This document shows positions 16,986 to 25,876 of a DNA stretch of 34,978 nucleotides, piece after piece. Each line of letters begins with the position of its first letter. The first letter of the stretch is position 1. The stretch comes from an uncultured SAR116 cluster alpha proteobacterium. Its GTDB lineage: Bacteria > Pseudomonadota > Alphaproteobacteria > Puniceispirillales > Marisalimonadaceae. The stretch lies in NCBI GenBank assembly GCA_902615325.1, contig CACMOJ010000018.1:1-34978 (forward strand). Direction: 5' to 3'. A model generated the notes under the pieces. That model saw nothing but the letters and a program-made list of their open reading frames with translations, was not told where the DNA came from and searched no databases. The translations under genes and the position numbers were made by a program.

Positions 16986-18206
16986 AGAATTAAAAAAGTT
17001 TTTTAAATTGAAATCACTTTCAAACTTATCTTTTGTGAGAAAGTTTCTTTTTTTCCAATTATTTTTCACAATCAAGTGGTGCCCTGGACTATTAATGCTC
17101 TCAACTGCTTTCAGTTGATCATCTTCAAATATAAAATTAGAAAATTTAGAACTTTCTTTAGAGCCTAGTATTTTTATATCAATATTTGAATTTAAATCTA
17201 ACAGGCCTACTATTTGCAGTTTTATATTAAGTTGATCAGACCAAAACCATGGCACAAAATTATATTGTTCTTTCATGCCAAGGATATTCTTTGCAACTGT
17301 TTTTGCTTGATCTGTTGCATTTTGTATAGACTCTAATCTTACTTCTTTTGAATAGTAATCAAAAAAACAACAGTCTCCGATTGCATAAATATCATTTACA
17401 TTAGTTTCTAAAAAGGAGTTAACTTTAATTTTATTAAATTCATTTATTTTAATATTTTTAAATAATAAATCATTTGGATAAGAGCCAGCAGATATAAGCA
17501 CCATGTCAGAATTTATTTTTGTACCATCAGATAATACAACATTAGTTACAGAGTTTTCATCAGATTTAAAAGATCTAAAAGATTTATTAAATATGAACTT
17601 TATTCCAGATTTTGTATAATAATCTATTAACCATTTAGATAGATCTGTAGATATAGATCTTCCCATTACATTTTCACTATTTTCAATAATTGTAACATCT
17701 TTATTTAATTGAATTGCTGTTGTGGCAATTTCTAATCCAATAAAACCCGCACCAATAATAGTGATAGTTTCAATTTCAGAAATTTTTTTTCGTATTCTCT
17801 TAGAGTCCTCTAAATTTCTTAAAGAAAAAAAGCTGCCCTGTTGATACTCCTTGGTATCAATTCCTAAGAGATTATTTTTAGATCCAGTGGCAATTACTAG
17901 TTTGTCATAATGATAGCAATTATCTTTTTCATCACTCAATGATTTATTTTTATCATTTATAAATTTGATATTTGTGTTTAGTTTTAAATCAATTTTATTA
18001 TTAATATACCATTCTTTACTTCTAAGAAGAGCTTCTTTTGTATCAAATGATTTGATATATGACTTTGAGAGAGGTGGTTTTTGATACGGCAATGTATTCT
18101 CTTGATCAAATATTTCAATTTTACCAGAAAACCCTAAATTTCTTAAGCTTGCTGCAGTTTCTATTCCTGCATGCCCTGCTCCAATAATTAAAACTTTAGT
18201 ATCCAT
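16977..18206 (-). CDS. ferredoxin-reductase-like FAD/NAD oxidoreductase
   Basis: Flavoprotein of 409 aa of the BphA4/putidaredoxin reductase group, which passes electrons from NADH to a small ferredoxin or rubredoxin serving an oxygenase or P450. The FAD motif GAGHAGIE is at 8-15, and LPYQKPPLSKSY near 39-50 is the flavin-proximal signature. A second fold, IIGAGFIGLEIATTAI, binds NAD. IYAIGDCC near 290 is the distal FAD motif. The C-terminal reductase domain has the hallmark VPWFWSDQLNIKLQIVGL. It is Lys/Asn-rich like its neighbours. No ferredoxin or oxygenase gene is adjacent, so its electron acceptor must be encoded elsewhere or it acts otherwise. It is a single-gene unit, divergent from the gamma-glutamyltransferase-like gene across 59 bases. 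Confidence 0.85.
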   Translation of the reverse strand: MDTKVLIIGAGHAGIETAASLRNLGFSGKIEIFDQENTLPYQKPPLSKSYIKSFDTKEALLRSKEWYINNKIDLKLNTNIKFINDKNKSLSDEKDNCYHYDKLVIATGSKNNLLGIDTKEYQQGSFFSLRNLEDSKRIRKKISEIETITIIGAGFIGLEIATTAIQLNKDVTIIENSENVMGRSISTDLSKWLIDYYTKSGIKFIFNKSFRSFKSDENSVTNVVLSDGTKINSDMVLISAGSYPNDLLFKNIKINEFNKIKVNSFLETNVNDIYAIGDCCFFDYYSKEVRLESIQNATDQAKTVAKNILGMKEQYNFVPWFWSDQLNIKLQIVGLLDLNSNIDIKILGSKESSKFSNFIFEDDQLKAVESINSPGHHLIVKNNWKKRNFLTKDKFESDFNLKNFFNSLR

Positions 18207-18265
18207 TAATAATTAGAAATTAATTTGATTTGATTTAATAATCAAGTACCTGTTACGATTTAAAA

Positions 18266-19873
18266 ATGAAAGAGTTTCCAAAGTTTAAATTTCGAAATTT
18301 TACCTCTCCAAGTAAATCACATGCGATTTCAAAAGATGGAATAGTTGCTAGTTCACATCCGTTATCAAGTCAATTAGGTTTGGATATGTTGAAAGAAGGA
18401 GCAAATGCTGTTGATGCTGCAATTGCAATGTCAGTTGTTTTATGTTTTGCAGAACCTCATATGACAGGTGTAGGAGGAGATTGTTTTGCATTAATATCTA
18501 AATCTGGAAAGACTAAAGATATTAAAGTTTTAAACGCCTCAGGTTATGCAGGTAGAAATTATGATCTAAAGTATTTTTTAGACAAAAATATAAAAACTAT
18601 TGAACCATATTCATCTCATTCAGTAACGATCCCCGGTGCTATTGCAGGATGGAAAGAGCTTCACGATAAACATGGTTTTTTAAAATGGAAAGATATTTTT
18701 AACATTGCAATTGATGTTGTCAAAGATGGTGTTTTAGTTAATGAAAGAGTATCTGAAGACTGGAAAAGAAATGAGAAAAAACTATTGGAAAATAAAGAGA
18801 CAAAAAAAATCTTTATTAAAGATCATTTAGCTTATCAACACTTAGACAATTTCAAAAATAATGATTTGATAAATACTTTTAGTTTTATCTCAGAAGAAGG
18901 TAGGGACGGTTTTTATAAAGGACCAATTGCAAATAATATTGTAAGCACATTAAATGATTTGGGAGGACTTCATACATCAGAGGATTTTTCAAAATATGAA
19001 CCAGTTTGGGAAGATCCTATCAAATTCGATTATAATAATTTTACTATTTATGAAGCTCCACCTAACGGTCAAGGAATTGTAGTTTTTTTTATTTTAGAAT
19101 TACTTAAACAATTTGATATAAAAAACTCATCAAAATCAGATTATTATCATATTTATGTTGAAGCAGTAAAAATAGCCTATTCTTTAAGAGATAAATTTCT
19201 TGGAGACCCAAAGTACCAAAAAGTAGATTTAATGAATTTAATACAAACAAACTTTATTAAAAATCATGCTAATAAAATTAATCTTGATTATGCTAATGAT
19301 ATAGAAATTTCTGATTTTCCAGAACATAAAGATACAATTTATTTAACGGTAAAGGATAAAAATGGAATGATAATTTCATTTATAAATTCCTTGTTTGACC
19401 AATTTGGAAGTGGAATTTCAGTTCCAAAAACGGGGATTTTATTACATTGTAGAGGAAAGAGTTTTTCTTTGAAGGATAATCATCCAAATCAAATATCTGG
19501 AAGAAAAAGGCCTTTGCATACAATTATCCCTGGAATGATAGGAAGTAAAGATGAAATTGTAGGATCATTTGGTGTTATGGGAGGTCATTATCAGGCAGCA
19601 GGACATGCGTTTATATTATCTCAAATTTTAGATTTCCACTTGAGTCCACAATGTGCTCTAGATTTGCCTCGAATTTTTCCAAACAATGGAATACTTGATA
19701 TCGAAGAAAATTTTGATTCAAATGTAATTGCAGAACTTAAAAATAAAGGTCATGCAATTAATTATCCCGCACTTCCAATTGGAGGTGGACAAATGATAGT
19801 AAATGACATTGACAAAGGGATATCTTTAGGCGCCAGTGATTGGAGAAAAGATGGTATTGCATTAGGTGTTTAA
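18266..19873 (+). CDS. gamma-glutamyltransferase family protein (YwrD-like)
   Basis: N-terminal nucleophile hydrolase of 535 aa related to gamma-glutamyltranspeptidase and cephalosporin acylases. The large-subunit part has GIVASSHPLSSQLG, GANAVDAAIAMSVVL and TGVGGDCFAL. The expected self-cleavage point is before T357 in HKDTIYLTVKDKNG, aligning with T391 of E. coli Ggt. The small subunit continues with FGSGISVPKTGILLHCRG and RPLHTIIPGM. There is no signal peptide, unlike the periplasmic E. coli enzyme, so it is probably cytoplasmic. The T-T-H of true Ggt is T-I-Y here, as in the YwrD-like subgroup whose substrate is unclear. It precedes pyrE by 18 bases in a likely operon without an obvious metabolic link. 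Confidence 0.85.
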   Translation: MKEFPKFKFRNFTSPSKSHAISKDGIVASSHPLSSQLGLDMLKEGANAVDAAIAMSVVLCFAEPHMTGVGGDCFALISKSGKTKDIKVLNASGYAGRNYDLKYFLDKNIKTIEPYSSHSVTIPGAIAGWKELHDKHGFLKWKDIFNIAIDVVKDGVLVNERVSEDWKRNEKKLLENKETKKIFIKDHLAYQHLDNFKNNDLINTFSFISEEGRDGFYKGPIANNIVSTLNDLGGLHTSEDFSKYEPVWEDPIKFDYNNFTIYEAPPNGQGIVVFFILELLKQFDIKNSSKSDYYHIYVEAVKIAYSLRDKFLGDPKYQKVDLMNLIQTNFIKNHANKINLDYANDIEISDFPEHKDTIYLTVKDKNGMIISFINSLFDQFGSGISVPKTGILLHCRGKSFSLKDNHPNQISGRKRPLHTIIPGMIGSKDEIVGSFGVMGGHYQAAGHAFILSQILDFHLSPQCALDLPRIFPNNGILDIEENFDSNVIAELKNKGHAINYPALPIGGGQMIVNDIDKGISLGASDWRKDGIALGV

Positions 19874-19891
19874 AAAATATAAAGATAATGT

Positions 19892-20572
19892 ATGCAAACA
19901 TTAAACTTCACTGATAAACAAACTATATCAGTATTGACTGCTAAGATGCTCTTTGAAATTGATGCAGTTCACTTTAGAAGTGACAAGCCATTTATATTTA
20001 CTTCTGGTACAGCTAGTCCTGTTTATATAGACTGTAGAAAAATAATTTCATATCCAAGAGTAAGAAGCACTTTAATGGATTTTGGGGCTTCTGTACTTGC
20101 AAAGAATGTCGGTTTTGAAAAATTTGATGCTGTTGCAGGAGGTGAGACTGCTGGAATACCTTTTGCTGCATTTATTGCAGAAAGACTAAGTTTACCAATG
20201 CAATATGTCAGAAAAAAACCAAAAGGTTTTGGAAGAGATGCATTAATTGAGGGAGATATAAAAGAAGGACAAAGAATTCTTCTTGTAGAAGATCTTACAA
20301 CAGATGGAGGGAGTAAGCTTAATTTTGCAAACGCAATTAGAAAAGCAGGTGCCATCGTAAATCATACATTTGTGATTTTTTATTATGACATTTTTAAAGA
20401 CACTATTTCTTCACTTCAAAAAAATTCGTTGAATTTGCATTATCTTGCAACTTGGTGGGATGTTCTTAAATGTGCTAAAGAATTAAATAAATTTGATAAT
20501 AAAACATTACAAGCTGTTGAAAACTTTTTAAACAATCCAAAAGATTGGTCTAAAGAAAATGGTGGAAAATAA
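19892..20572 (+). CDS. pyrE: orotate phosphoribosyltransferase
   Basis: Cytoplasmic enzyme of de novo pyrimidine synthesis joining orotate with PRPP to give OMP. The PRPP-binding loop [13 protein letters not shown] is at 130-142. [15 protein letters not shown] at about 36-50 and [17 protein letters not shown] near 83-99 are family landmarks, as is the flexible catalytic loop around [16 protein letters not shown] (106-121). Length (226 aa) is normal for the alphaproteobacterial form. The chosen ATG at 19892 lacks a good ribosome-binding site, and an ATG 4 bases upstream is out of frame. It follows the gamma-glutamyltransferase-like gene after 18 bases. Its last base abuts the stop of the convergent EamA transporter gene. 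Confidence 0.95.
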   Translation: MQTLNFTDKQTISVLTAKMLFEIDAVHFRSDKPFIFTSGTASPVYIDCRKIISYPRVRSTLMDFGASVLAKNVGFEKFDAVAGGETAGIPFAAFIAERLSLPMQYVRKKPKGFGRDALIEGDIKEGQRILLVEDLTTDGGSKLNFANAIRKAGAIVNHTFVIFYYDIFKDTISSLQKNSLNLHYLATWWDVLKCAKELNKFDNKTLQAVENFLNNPKDWSKENGGK

Positions 20573-21496
20573 TTAATCATTTTTATTTATTTTAATTTCT
20601 CTTAATGTGATGAATAAGCAAGATGAAAGAATAAAGATGCCTCCAATTATTTGACTTTGAGTAGGAACTTCCATCCAAATGACATAACCAAATATACCTG
20701 CTAAAGGAATAGCAATATATCTCAGTGTTACGAGAATTGTTGCATCAGCATATTTGTAGCTTGTTGTCATGAAATATTGCACAAATGATCCAATAAAGCC
20801 TAGCAAAAGTAAAATATACAAAAAATAATTTGGCTCAAACAATAGTTCAACACCAAAAGTTCCTCTTTGGCCAATTATATCTGACCCAAAAATAATTATT
20901 CCAGAAACAACAAGAATAGAAGTAATGCAGTTATGAATTAGTGCAGTAGTAGTAGGATGTTCGGTTTTACCTAATTTTCTTAAAATTAAAGCAAGACCCG
21001 CGTGAGTTAATGCACTTATAGTTGCCATAGTTAAACCCAAGGAAGACAAGTTACTTGTTCCATTAATAATACCAATAGGATTAGTCATCAAGTAAACTCC
21101 GAATAAACCTACTAAAACAGCCATCCATCTTTTAATACCTATTTTTTCTCCTAAAAAAATAGGAGCTAAAATGGTTACAAATATTGCAGAACTTTGAGCA
21201 AGTGCAGTTACTAAACCTATTGGAATTAGTTGTAGAGATAAGAACACTAAAAGCATAGTCGTTAAACCAAAAGCAGATCTTAATAAAACATAAAACCAAT
21301 TGTTAATTTGTAAAAAGTTATTTTTTCTAGCGATTATTGAAAAAATAAATAAGAGAGGTAAAGAAAAAACAAAACGACCAAATAAAATCATTAAAAAATT
21401 TACATCGTAAGTTAAATCTTTAATTATCATGTGTGTAATAAGTGCTAACAGTATTCCAACTAAACCAATTAAAGAGCCAAGAAAATTATTTGTCAT
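20573..21496 (-). CDS. EamA/DMT-superfamily transporter
   Basis: Inner-membrane permease of 307 aa with ten predicted helices arranged as two EamA repeats. The first repeat has VNFLMILFGRFVFSLPLLF near 32-50 and ends with the conserved LGEKIGIKRWMAVLVGLFGV at about 117-136. The second covers about 150-300 and ends with YVIWMEVPTQSQIIGGIFIL, the usual E-x-P-x-x-x-Q-x-x-G-x-x-x-I pattern. Such proteins carry metabolites, amino acids or S-adenosylmethionine, and substrate cannot be set here. It is a single gene convergent with pyrE (0 bases apart) and divergent from the TcuA-like gene over 63 bases; if that arrangement is regulatory, it could carry a substrate of that oxidoreductase pair, but this is a guess. 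Confidence 0.85.
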   Translation of the reverse strand: MTNNFLGSLIGLVGILLALITHMIIKDLTYDVNFLMILFGRFVFSLPLLFIFSIIARKNNFLQINNWFYVLLRSAFGLTTMLLVFLSLQLIPIGLVTALAQSSAIFVTILAPIFLGEKIGIKRWMAVLVGLFGVYLMTNPIGIINGTSNLSSLGLTMATISALTHAGLALILRKLGKTEHPTTTALIHNCITSILVVSGIIIFGSDIIGQRGTFGVELLFEPNYFLYILLLLGFIGSFVQYFMTTSYKYADATILVTLRYIAIPLAGIFGYVIWMEVPTQSQIIGGIFILSSCLFITLREIKINKND

Positions 21497-21559
21497 AAAT
21501 TATTTGAATATAAATTTATTTTAATTATTATCTAGTTAAAGTAATTCAAAATAAAAAAT

Positions 21560-23032
21560 ATGTCCAAAAAACTTATCATTGTCGGATCAGGTAATGCTGC
21601 CTTATGTGCAGGAATTTCTGCATTAGAAAATGGAGCAAATGTAAAAATTTTAGAAAAAGCTAATAAGCACCTTGCAGGTGGAAATACAAAGTACACTGCA
21701 GGTGCAATGAGGTTTGTTTATAATAACGGTGATGATTTAAAACCTTTGTTAAAGGACCCTAATGATCCAAAATTAGAAAAAACTAATTTTGGCCAATATT
21801 CAAAAGATAAGTTTTCAGAAGACATCCTAAATTTTAATGATGGAAAACCTCTTAGTTTTGAACAAAAAACTTTGATTAACGAATCCTATGAAACTATGAA
21901 ATGGTTAGCATCTCATGATGTGAAATTTGAACCAATATATCAAAGGCAAAGTTTTGAAAAAGATGGAAAGTTTATTTTCTGGGGTGGATTAACTTTGGCA
22001 TCTAAAAATGAAGGTGTAGGATTATTTGATCAAGAACTAAATGCCTTTATAAAACTTGGCGGTGAGATTGAATATGAAAGTCCTGTCACTGAACTTATTA
22101 GAAAAGAAGGAAAAATTATAGGTGTAAAAACTAAAGATAGTAATTTTATTGCTGATGCCGTTATCTTAGCTTCAGGTGGATTTGAAGCTAATAAAGAAAT
22201 GAGATCAAAATACTTGGGAGATCATTGGGGTGTTGCTAAGGTAAGGGGTACTCCAAACAATACAGGTGATGGATTGAAAATGGCTATGGATTTAGGTGCT
22301 GCTCTCAACGGACACTTTGGATCTTGTCACGCAACACCAATGGATCTTCACATGAAAGATTTTGGTAATTTAGATTTAGAACCTGGTGAACGAAAAAAAT
22401 ATAGGAAGATTTGTTATTTTCTTGGAATTATGATCAATGCAGATGGAAAAAGATTTCTAGATGAAGGAAAAAATTTTAGAAATTATACTTATGCTCAATA
22501 TGGGGCTCGAGTTTTAGAACAACCTGGACATTTTGCATGGCAGATATTTGACGAAAAAGTAAAACATCTACTTTATGACGAGTATTTTTTTGAAGATGCC
22601 CATTATGTGGAAGCATATACATTTGAAGAATTAATAAAGAAAATGGATGGTGTAAATTATAAACAGTGTTTATCTACAGTAAAAGAGTTTAATAAATCCT
22701 GTAAATCTAATAGGAGCTTTGATCCAACTATTCTTGATGGAAGAAAAACTGTAGATTTGAAGATTCCAAAGTCAAACTGGGCTCTGAGTTTGGATAAACC
22801 ACCTTTTAGAGCCTACCCAGTAACTGGCGGAATAACATTCACATATGGTGGTTTAAAAATTTCAAAAAATGGAAATGTATTAGATCAAAACGGTAATAAT
22901 ATCAAAGGACTTTATGCTTGTGGAGAACTAGTAGGTGGTGTTTTTTTAAATGGTTATCCTGGTGGTTCTGGTTTAACATCAGGAGCAGTCTTTGGAAGAA
23001 AAGCAGGAAATGCAGCCGCTTTAGGATTGTAG
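21560..23032 (+). CDS. tcuA: FAD-dependent tricarballylate/fumarate-reductase-type dehydrogenase (TcuA-like)
   Basis: Flavoprotein of 490 aa in the fumarate reductase/succinate dehydrogenase flavoprotein family (FAD_binding_2). The N-terminus IIVGSGNAALCAGISALENG (6-25) is the FAD fold, followed by GGNTKYTAGAMRF at 40-52, where the TcuA group has GGNS.HTRN.R. The middle has AVILASGGFEANKEMR. The C-terminal cap and flavin domain has PVTGGITFTYGGLKI and ACGELVGGVFLNGYPGGSGLTSGAVFGR, typical of the group. It oxidises or reduces a dicarboxylate or tricarboxylate; TcuA is the best named match, but 3-oxosteroid or urocanate-type reductases are relatives. The stop is followed immediately by the ATG of a 2-hydroxyacid dehydrogenase, so the pair is co-translated. 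No TcuB or TcuC homologue is adjacent. Confidence 0.72.
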   Translation: MSKKLIIVGSGNAALCAGISALENGANVKILEKANKHLAGGNTKYTAGAMRFVYNNGDDLKPLLKDPNDPKLEKTNFGQYSKDKFSEDILNFNDGKPLSFEQKTLINESYETMKWLASHDVKFEPIYQRQSFEKDGKFIFWGGLTLASKNEGVGLFDQELNAFIKLGGEIEYESPVTELIRKEGKIIGVKTKDSNFIADAVILASGGFEANKEMRSKYLGDHWGVAKVRGTPNNTGDGLKMAMDLGAALNGHFGSCHATPMDLHMKDFGNLDLEPGERKKYRKICYFLGIMINADGKRFLDEGKNFRNYTYAQYGARVLEQPGHFAWQIFDEKVKHLLYDEYFFEDAHYVEAYTFEELIKKMDGVNYKQCLSTVKEFNKSCKSNRSFDPTILDGRKTVDLKIPKSNWALSLDKPPFRAYPVTGGITFTYGGLKISKNGNVLDQNGNNIKGLYACGELVGGVFLNGYPGGSGLTSGAVFGRKAGNAAALGL

Positions 23033-23992
23033 ATGTTAAATGTAGCAGTTTTAGACGATTATCAAAATGTAACTACAAAATATGGAAATTGGTCTGAATT
23101 AGAGGGTAAAATAAATTTAAAGATTTTTACTAAATATTTTGATGATCCGGAAAAATTAATCGAAAATTTATCCCACATAGACGTATTATGCTTGATGAGA
23201 GAAAGGACAATTTTAAGTTCAAGTATTATTGAAAAATTGCCAAAACTTAAATTAGTTATAACTTCAGGCATGTGGAATCCTTCGGTAGATTTAGATACTT
23301 TGAATAAAAAAAATATAGTCTTTTGTGGAACAGAAAATAGAATACAATCAACAGCTGAACTCTCTTGGTTGTTAACGATGAATGTATGGAGAAATATTTC
23401 AATTGAATTTGAAAATATGAAAAACCAAAAATGGCAAACAACTATTGGAAGAACATTATATGGTAAGACCTTAGGCATTTTTGGGCTTGGCAAACAAGGA
23501 AAACAAGTTGCAAGGTTTGGAAGAGCTTTTGGCATGAATGTCATTGCTTGGAGTCATAATCTAAATAAAGATATTTGTGACAATGAGAATGTTAAATTAG
23601 TAAGGTCTAGTGATCTATTTAAATTTTCAGATGTATTGTCAATACATACTAAATTGTCAGATAGAACTAGAAATTTTATAGATCATAATAAAATTAAATT
23701 AATGAAAAGTTCATCAATAATTATTAATACTAGTAGAGGACCAATAATTAATGAAAAAGATTTGGTTTACGCTGTCAAAAATAGGATTATTTCTGGAGTT
23801 GGTTTGGATGTTTATGATATTGAACCATTACCTAAAAAACATGATTTAAGGAAATTAATAAATGATTTTAATGTTATTTTGACACCTCATTTAGGATACG
23901 TTTCATCAGAAACATATGAAAAATTTCATCAAGGATATGTTAAAGCGATTGTTGCTTATTTAGATGGTAAGCCAATAAATTTAATTAATTAA
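23033..23992 (+). CDS. D-isomer-specific 2-hydroxyacid dehydrogenase
   Basis: NAD(P)-dependent dehydrogenase of 319 aa converting a 2-keto acid and its D-2-hydroxy acid, or a 3-phosphoglycerate-type substrate. The split substrate domain flanks a Rossmann domain with GIFGLGKQGKQVARFGRAFG (148-167). The catalytic set is complete: R235 in INTSRGPIINE, E264 in YDIEPLP, and H286 in LTPHLGYVS. The protein starts directly after the TAG of the TcuA-like gene with no spacer, which implies coupled translation and a shared pathway, perhaps oxidation of a hydroxylated carboxylic acid. SerA-type C-terminal regulatory domains are absent. Its end overlaps the convergent glycosyltransferase gene by eight bases. 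Confidence 0.87.
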   Translation: MLNVAVLDDYQNVTTKYGNWSELEGKINLKIFTKYFDDPEKLIENLSHIDVLCLMRERTILSSSIIEKLPKLKLVITSGMWNPSVDLDTLNKKNIVFCGTENRIQSTAELSWLLTMNVWRNISIEFENMKNQKWQTTIGRTLYGKTLGIFGLGKQGKQVARFGRAFGMNVIAWSHNLNKDICDNENVKLVRSSDLFKFSDVLSIHTKLSDRTRNFIDHNKIKLMKSSSIIINTSRGPIINEKDLVYAVKNRIISGVGLDVYDIEPLPKKHDLRKLINDFNVILTPHLGYVSSETYEKFHQGYVKAIVAYLDGKPINLIN

Positions 23993-24728
23993 GTTTCCAA
24001 TTTTCTATTAACCAACTTGGTTTTTTTACTTGTTTATAGATTTTTTTATAAAATTTATTGTTGGGTACAGGCCATTTTTCTCTCAAAACATCATCAGGAT
24101 CAGGTTTGCCAGTAAATGCAACAATACTAGTTTCATTAGGCAAATTTGCAGGTTTCCAAATCCTAATTGGCCATCTTGGAAGTAAATTATGTTTAAAACT
24201 TTGACACCAATTTTTAGGCCAAAAAATTTGTTCATTTATAGTTTTGCTTATGTAAACTTGTTCAATATGATATTTTTTCCAAATTTTATGAGGGTTTATC
24301 TCAAATTCATCAAAAATATTTCTATATCTTTTAATTGGAAATCTAAAACAACTAGTGTTACCAATGCCTTTTCCTATTTGGGTCCAATTTTCAATCACAC
24401 AGAATTTCCCTGGATTGAACGTAAAAAATTTATCTAAGTTATTGGTTATTACTAAATCTAAATCTAAAAATAAAATGTCACCATCAAGATCAAGTAAAGG
24501 ATATTGCCAAATACTTAATTTTCTCCAAGGTGTTTTAGATATCTCTTTGGGTATGTTAATTTTAGGTAATGGTCGACATAGAATATTATTTGAAATTTTT
24601 CTACTATCATCAGTAAAACAGATAAGTTTTGTAGGTTTTGTTGTATGTTTCTGAATAGCTTCGTAAAGGTTATTTACGTAATTAAAATTATAACGTTTAC
24701 CCCATTTCATGCATATTATAGTTTGCAT
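23985..24728 (-). CDS. GT-A fold glycosyltransferase-like protein
   Basis: Protein of 247 aa resembling a small group of bacterial GT-A fold glycosyltransferases. It begins IICMKWGKRYNFNYVNNLY, then has LICFTDDSRKI at 35-45. The metal-binding DxD is D89-x-D91 in GDILFLDLDLVITNNLD (83-99). Later, HIEQVYISKTI near 154-164 and AFTGKPDPDDVLREKWP near 209-225 correspond to acceptor and donor loops of this group. There is no membrane segment, so it is cytoplasmic. It is divergent from a GT4 enzyme across 50 bases, and an O-antigen ligase-like gene follows on, which suggests a role in lipopolysaccharide or other surface glycan assembly. The sugar is unknown. Confidence 0.72.
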   Translation of the reverse strand: MQTIICMKWGKRYNFNYVNNLYEAIQKHTTKPTKLICFTDDSRKISNNILCRPLPKINIPKEISKTPWRKLSIWQYPLLDLDGDILFLDLDLVITNNLDKFFTFNPGKFCVIENWTQIGKGIGNTSCFRFPIKRYRNIFDEFEINPHKIWKKYHIEQVYISKTINEQIFWPKNWCQSFKHNLLPRWPIRIWKPANLPNETSIVAFTGKPDPDDVLREKWPVPNNKFYKKIYKQVKKPSWLIENWKLN

Positions 24729-24778
24729 TTTTAAATTATACCTTTAATTTTCTCTTATTCTTTAATTAATTCTTAAAA

Positions 24779-25876
24779 ATGAAAATAAACATACTACTAC
24801 CATATAAAGAAAAATTTACAAAGAACGAAGCTTCATCTGTAAGTATTACTGTTTCTAATAATTTAGAGTATAGTAAATATAAAAACAGGATAAGAGTTTT
24901 TGGCCAATTTGTGGAAAAGCCAATGTTTAAAAAAAATTTTTTTGGAATAAAAAAACCCATTAATTTTTTTAAGAAAAAAAATCTTCATATGGCTCTAGAA
25001 ATGTGTAAGAAAATTAATAGTGAAAATGTAGAAAAAACAATTATAGAAGTTCATAATAGGCCATATTTAATTAATAAGATTAAATTAAAATTAAAAAAAA
25101 TTCATTTGTTAACTCTTTTTTTTCACAATGATCCGTTAGAAATGCAAGGATCTAAATCAGTTGCTGAAAGAAAAAATCTTCTATTAAGTTTAGATAAAAT
25201 TTATTGCGTAAGCGAATTTATAAAAAGGAGATTTTTAACGGGAATTTCAAATAATCATGAAAAAGTATTTGTTTTATATAATGGCGTGAAAAGAATACAA
25301 AAGGAATTACCAAAAAAAACCAAACTTGTTATTTTTGTTGGAAGAATTGTTGAAGAAAAAGGAGTTCATCTTTTTGCAAATGCAGTTAACGAAATTTACA
25401 GTTCATTTGAGAATTGGGAATTTAAAATTATAGGTTCACCTAGATTAGGCATTAATAATTTCGATAAATATGCAAAAAAAATAAGAAATAATTTTGAAAG
25501 GTTAGGAAAAAGAGCAAAGATGATTGGCTTTATTGATCCTACAAATTTAAATAAAATAATGAGTAAATCTTCTATTATTGTAATACCATCTATTTGGCAA
25601 GAACCTTTTGGTTTAGTAGCTGCAGAAGCAATGTCTAACGGAATAGCTATAATTGCTTCAGATGTTGGTGGACTGCCTGAAATAATTAAAAAAAATGGAA
25701 TTTTAATCAGAAAAATTAATTCAGATAATATATCTAGCAATTTAATTAAATTAATGAGTAATCAAGATTTGTTGAAATCTTATCAAGAAAAATCTTGGAA
25801 TAATTTTTTGCTAAATTCAAAAACAGTTTCATCTATTTTAGATAAAAATAGAAAAAAATTATTTTTTGAAAATTGA
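24779..25876 (+). CDS. glycosyltransferase family 4 (GT-B fold)
   Basis: Cytoplasmic or membrane-associated glycosyltransferase of 365 aa with a GT-B fold. The C-terminal donor domain starts with LVIFVGRIVEEKGVHLFANA (183-202), and the retaining GT4 motif is EPFGLVAAEAMSNG at 275-288, with E275 and E283 as the E-x7-E pair. ASDVGGLPEIIKKNGILI follows. The N-terminal domain is highly Lys/Asn-rich, and the dinucleotide loop glycines seen in many GT4 proteins are weak (NEASSVSITVSNN). It adds a nucleotide-sugar residue to an envelope glycan acceptor, judged from neighbours. It has no convincing ribosome-binding site. Its 3' end overlaps the convergent O-antigen ligase-like gene by 18 bases. Confidence 0.83.
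   Translation: MKINILLPYKEKFTKNEASSVSITVSNNLEYSKYKNRIRVFGQFVEKPMFKKNFFGIKKPINFFKKKNLHMALEMCKKINSENVEKTIIEVHNRPYLINKIKLKLKKIHLLTLFFHNDPLEMQGSKSVAERKNLLLSLDKIYCVSEFIKRRFLTGISNNHEKVFVLYNGVKRIQKELPKKTKLVIFVGRIVEEKGVHLFANAVNEIYSSFENWEFKIIGSPRLGINNFDKYAKKIRNNFERLGKRAKMIGFIDPTNLNKIMSKSSIIVIPSIWQEPFGLVAAEAMSNGIAIIASDVGGLPEIIKKNGILIRKINSDNISSNLIKLMSNQDLLKSYQEKSWNNFLLNSKTVSSILDKNRKKLFFEN

Noticed and set aside
16968-17004. Inverted repeat AAAAAACTT...AAGTTTTTT at the alaC/flavoprotein convergent ends as a bidirectional terminator
   Set aside because: The stem has a single G-C pair and a 19-base loop; runs of A and T make this likely by chance. It might act weakly, but I do not call it.
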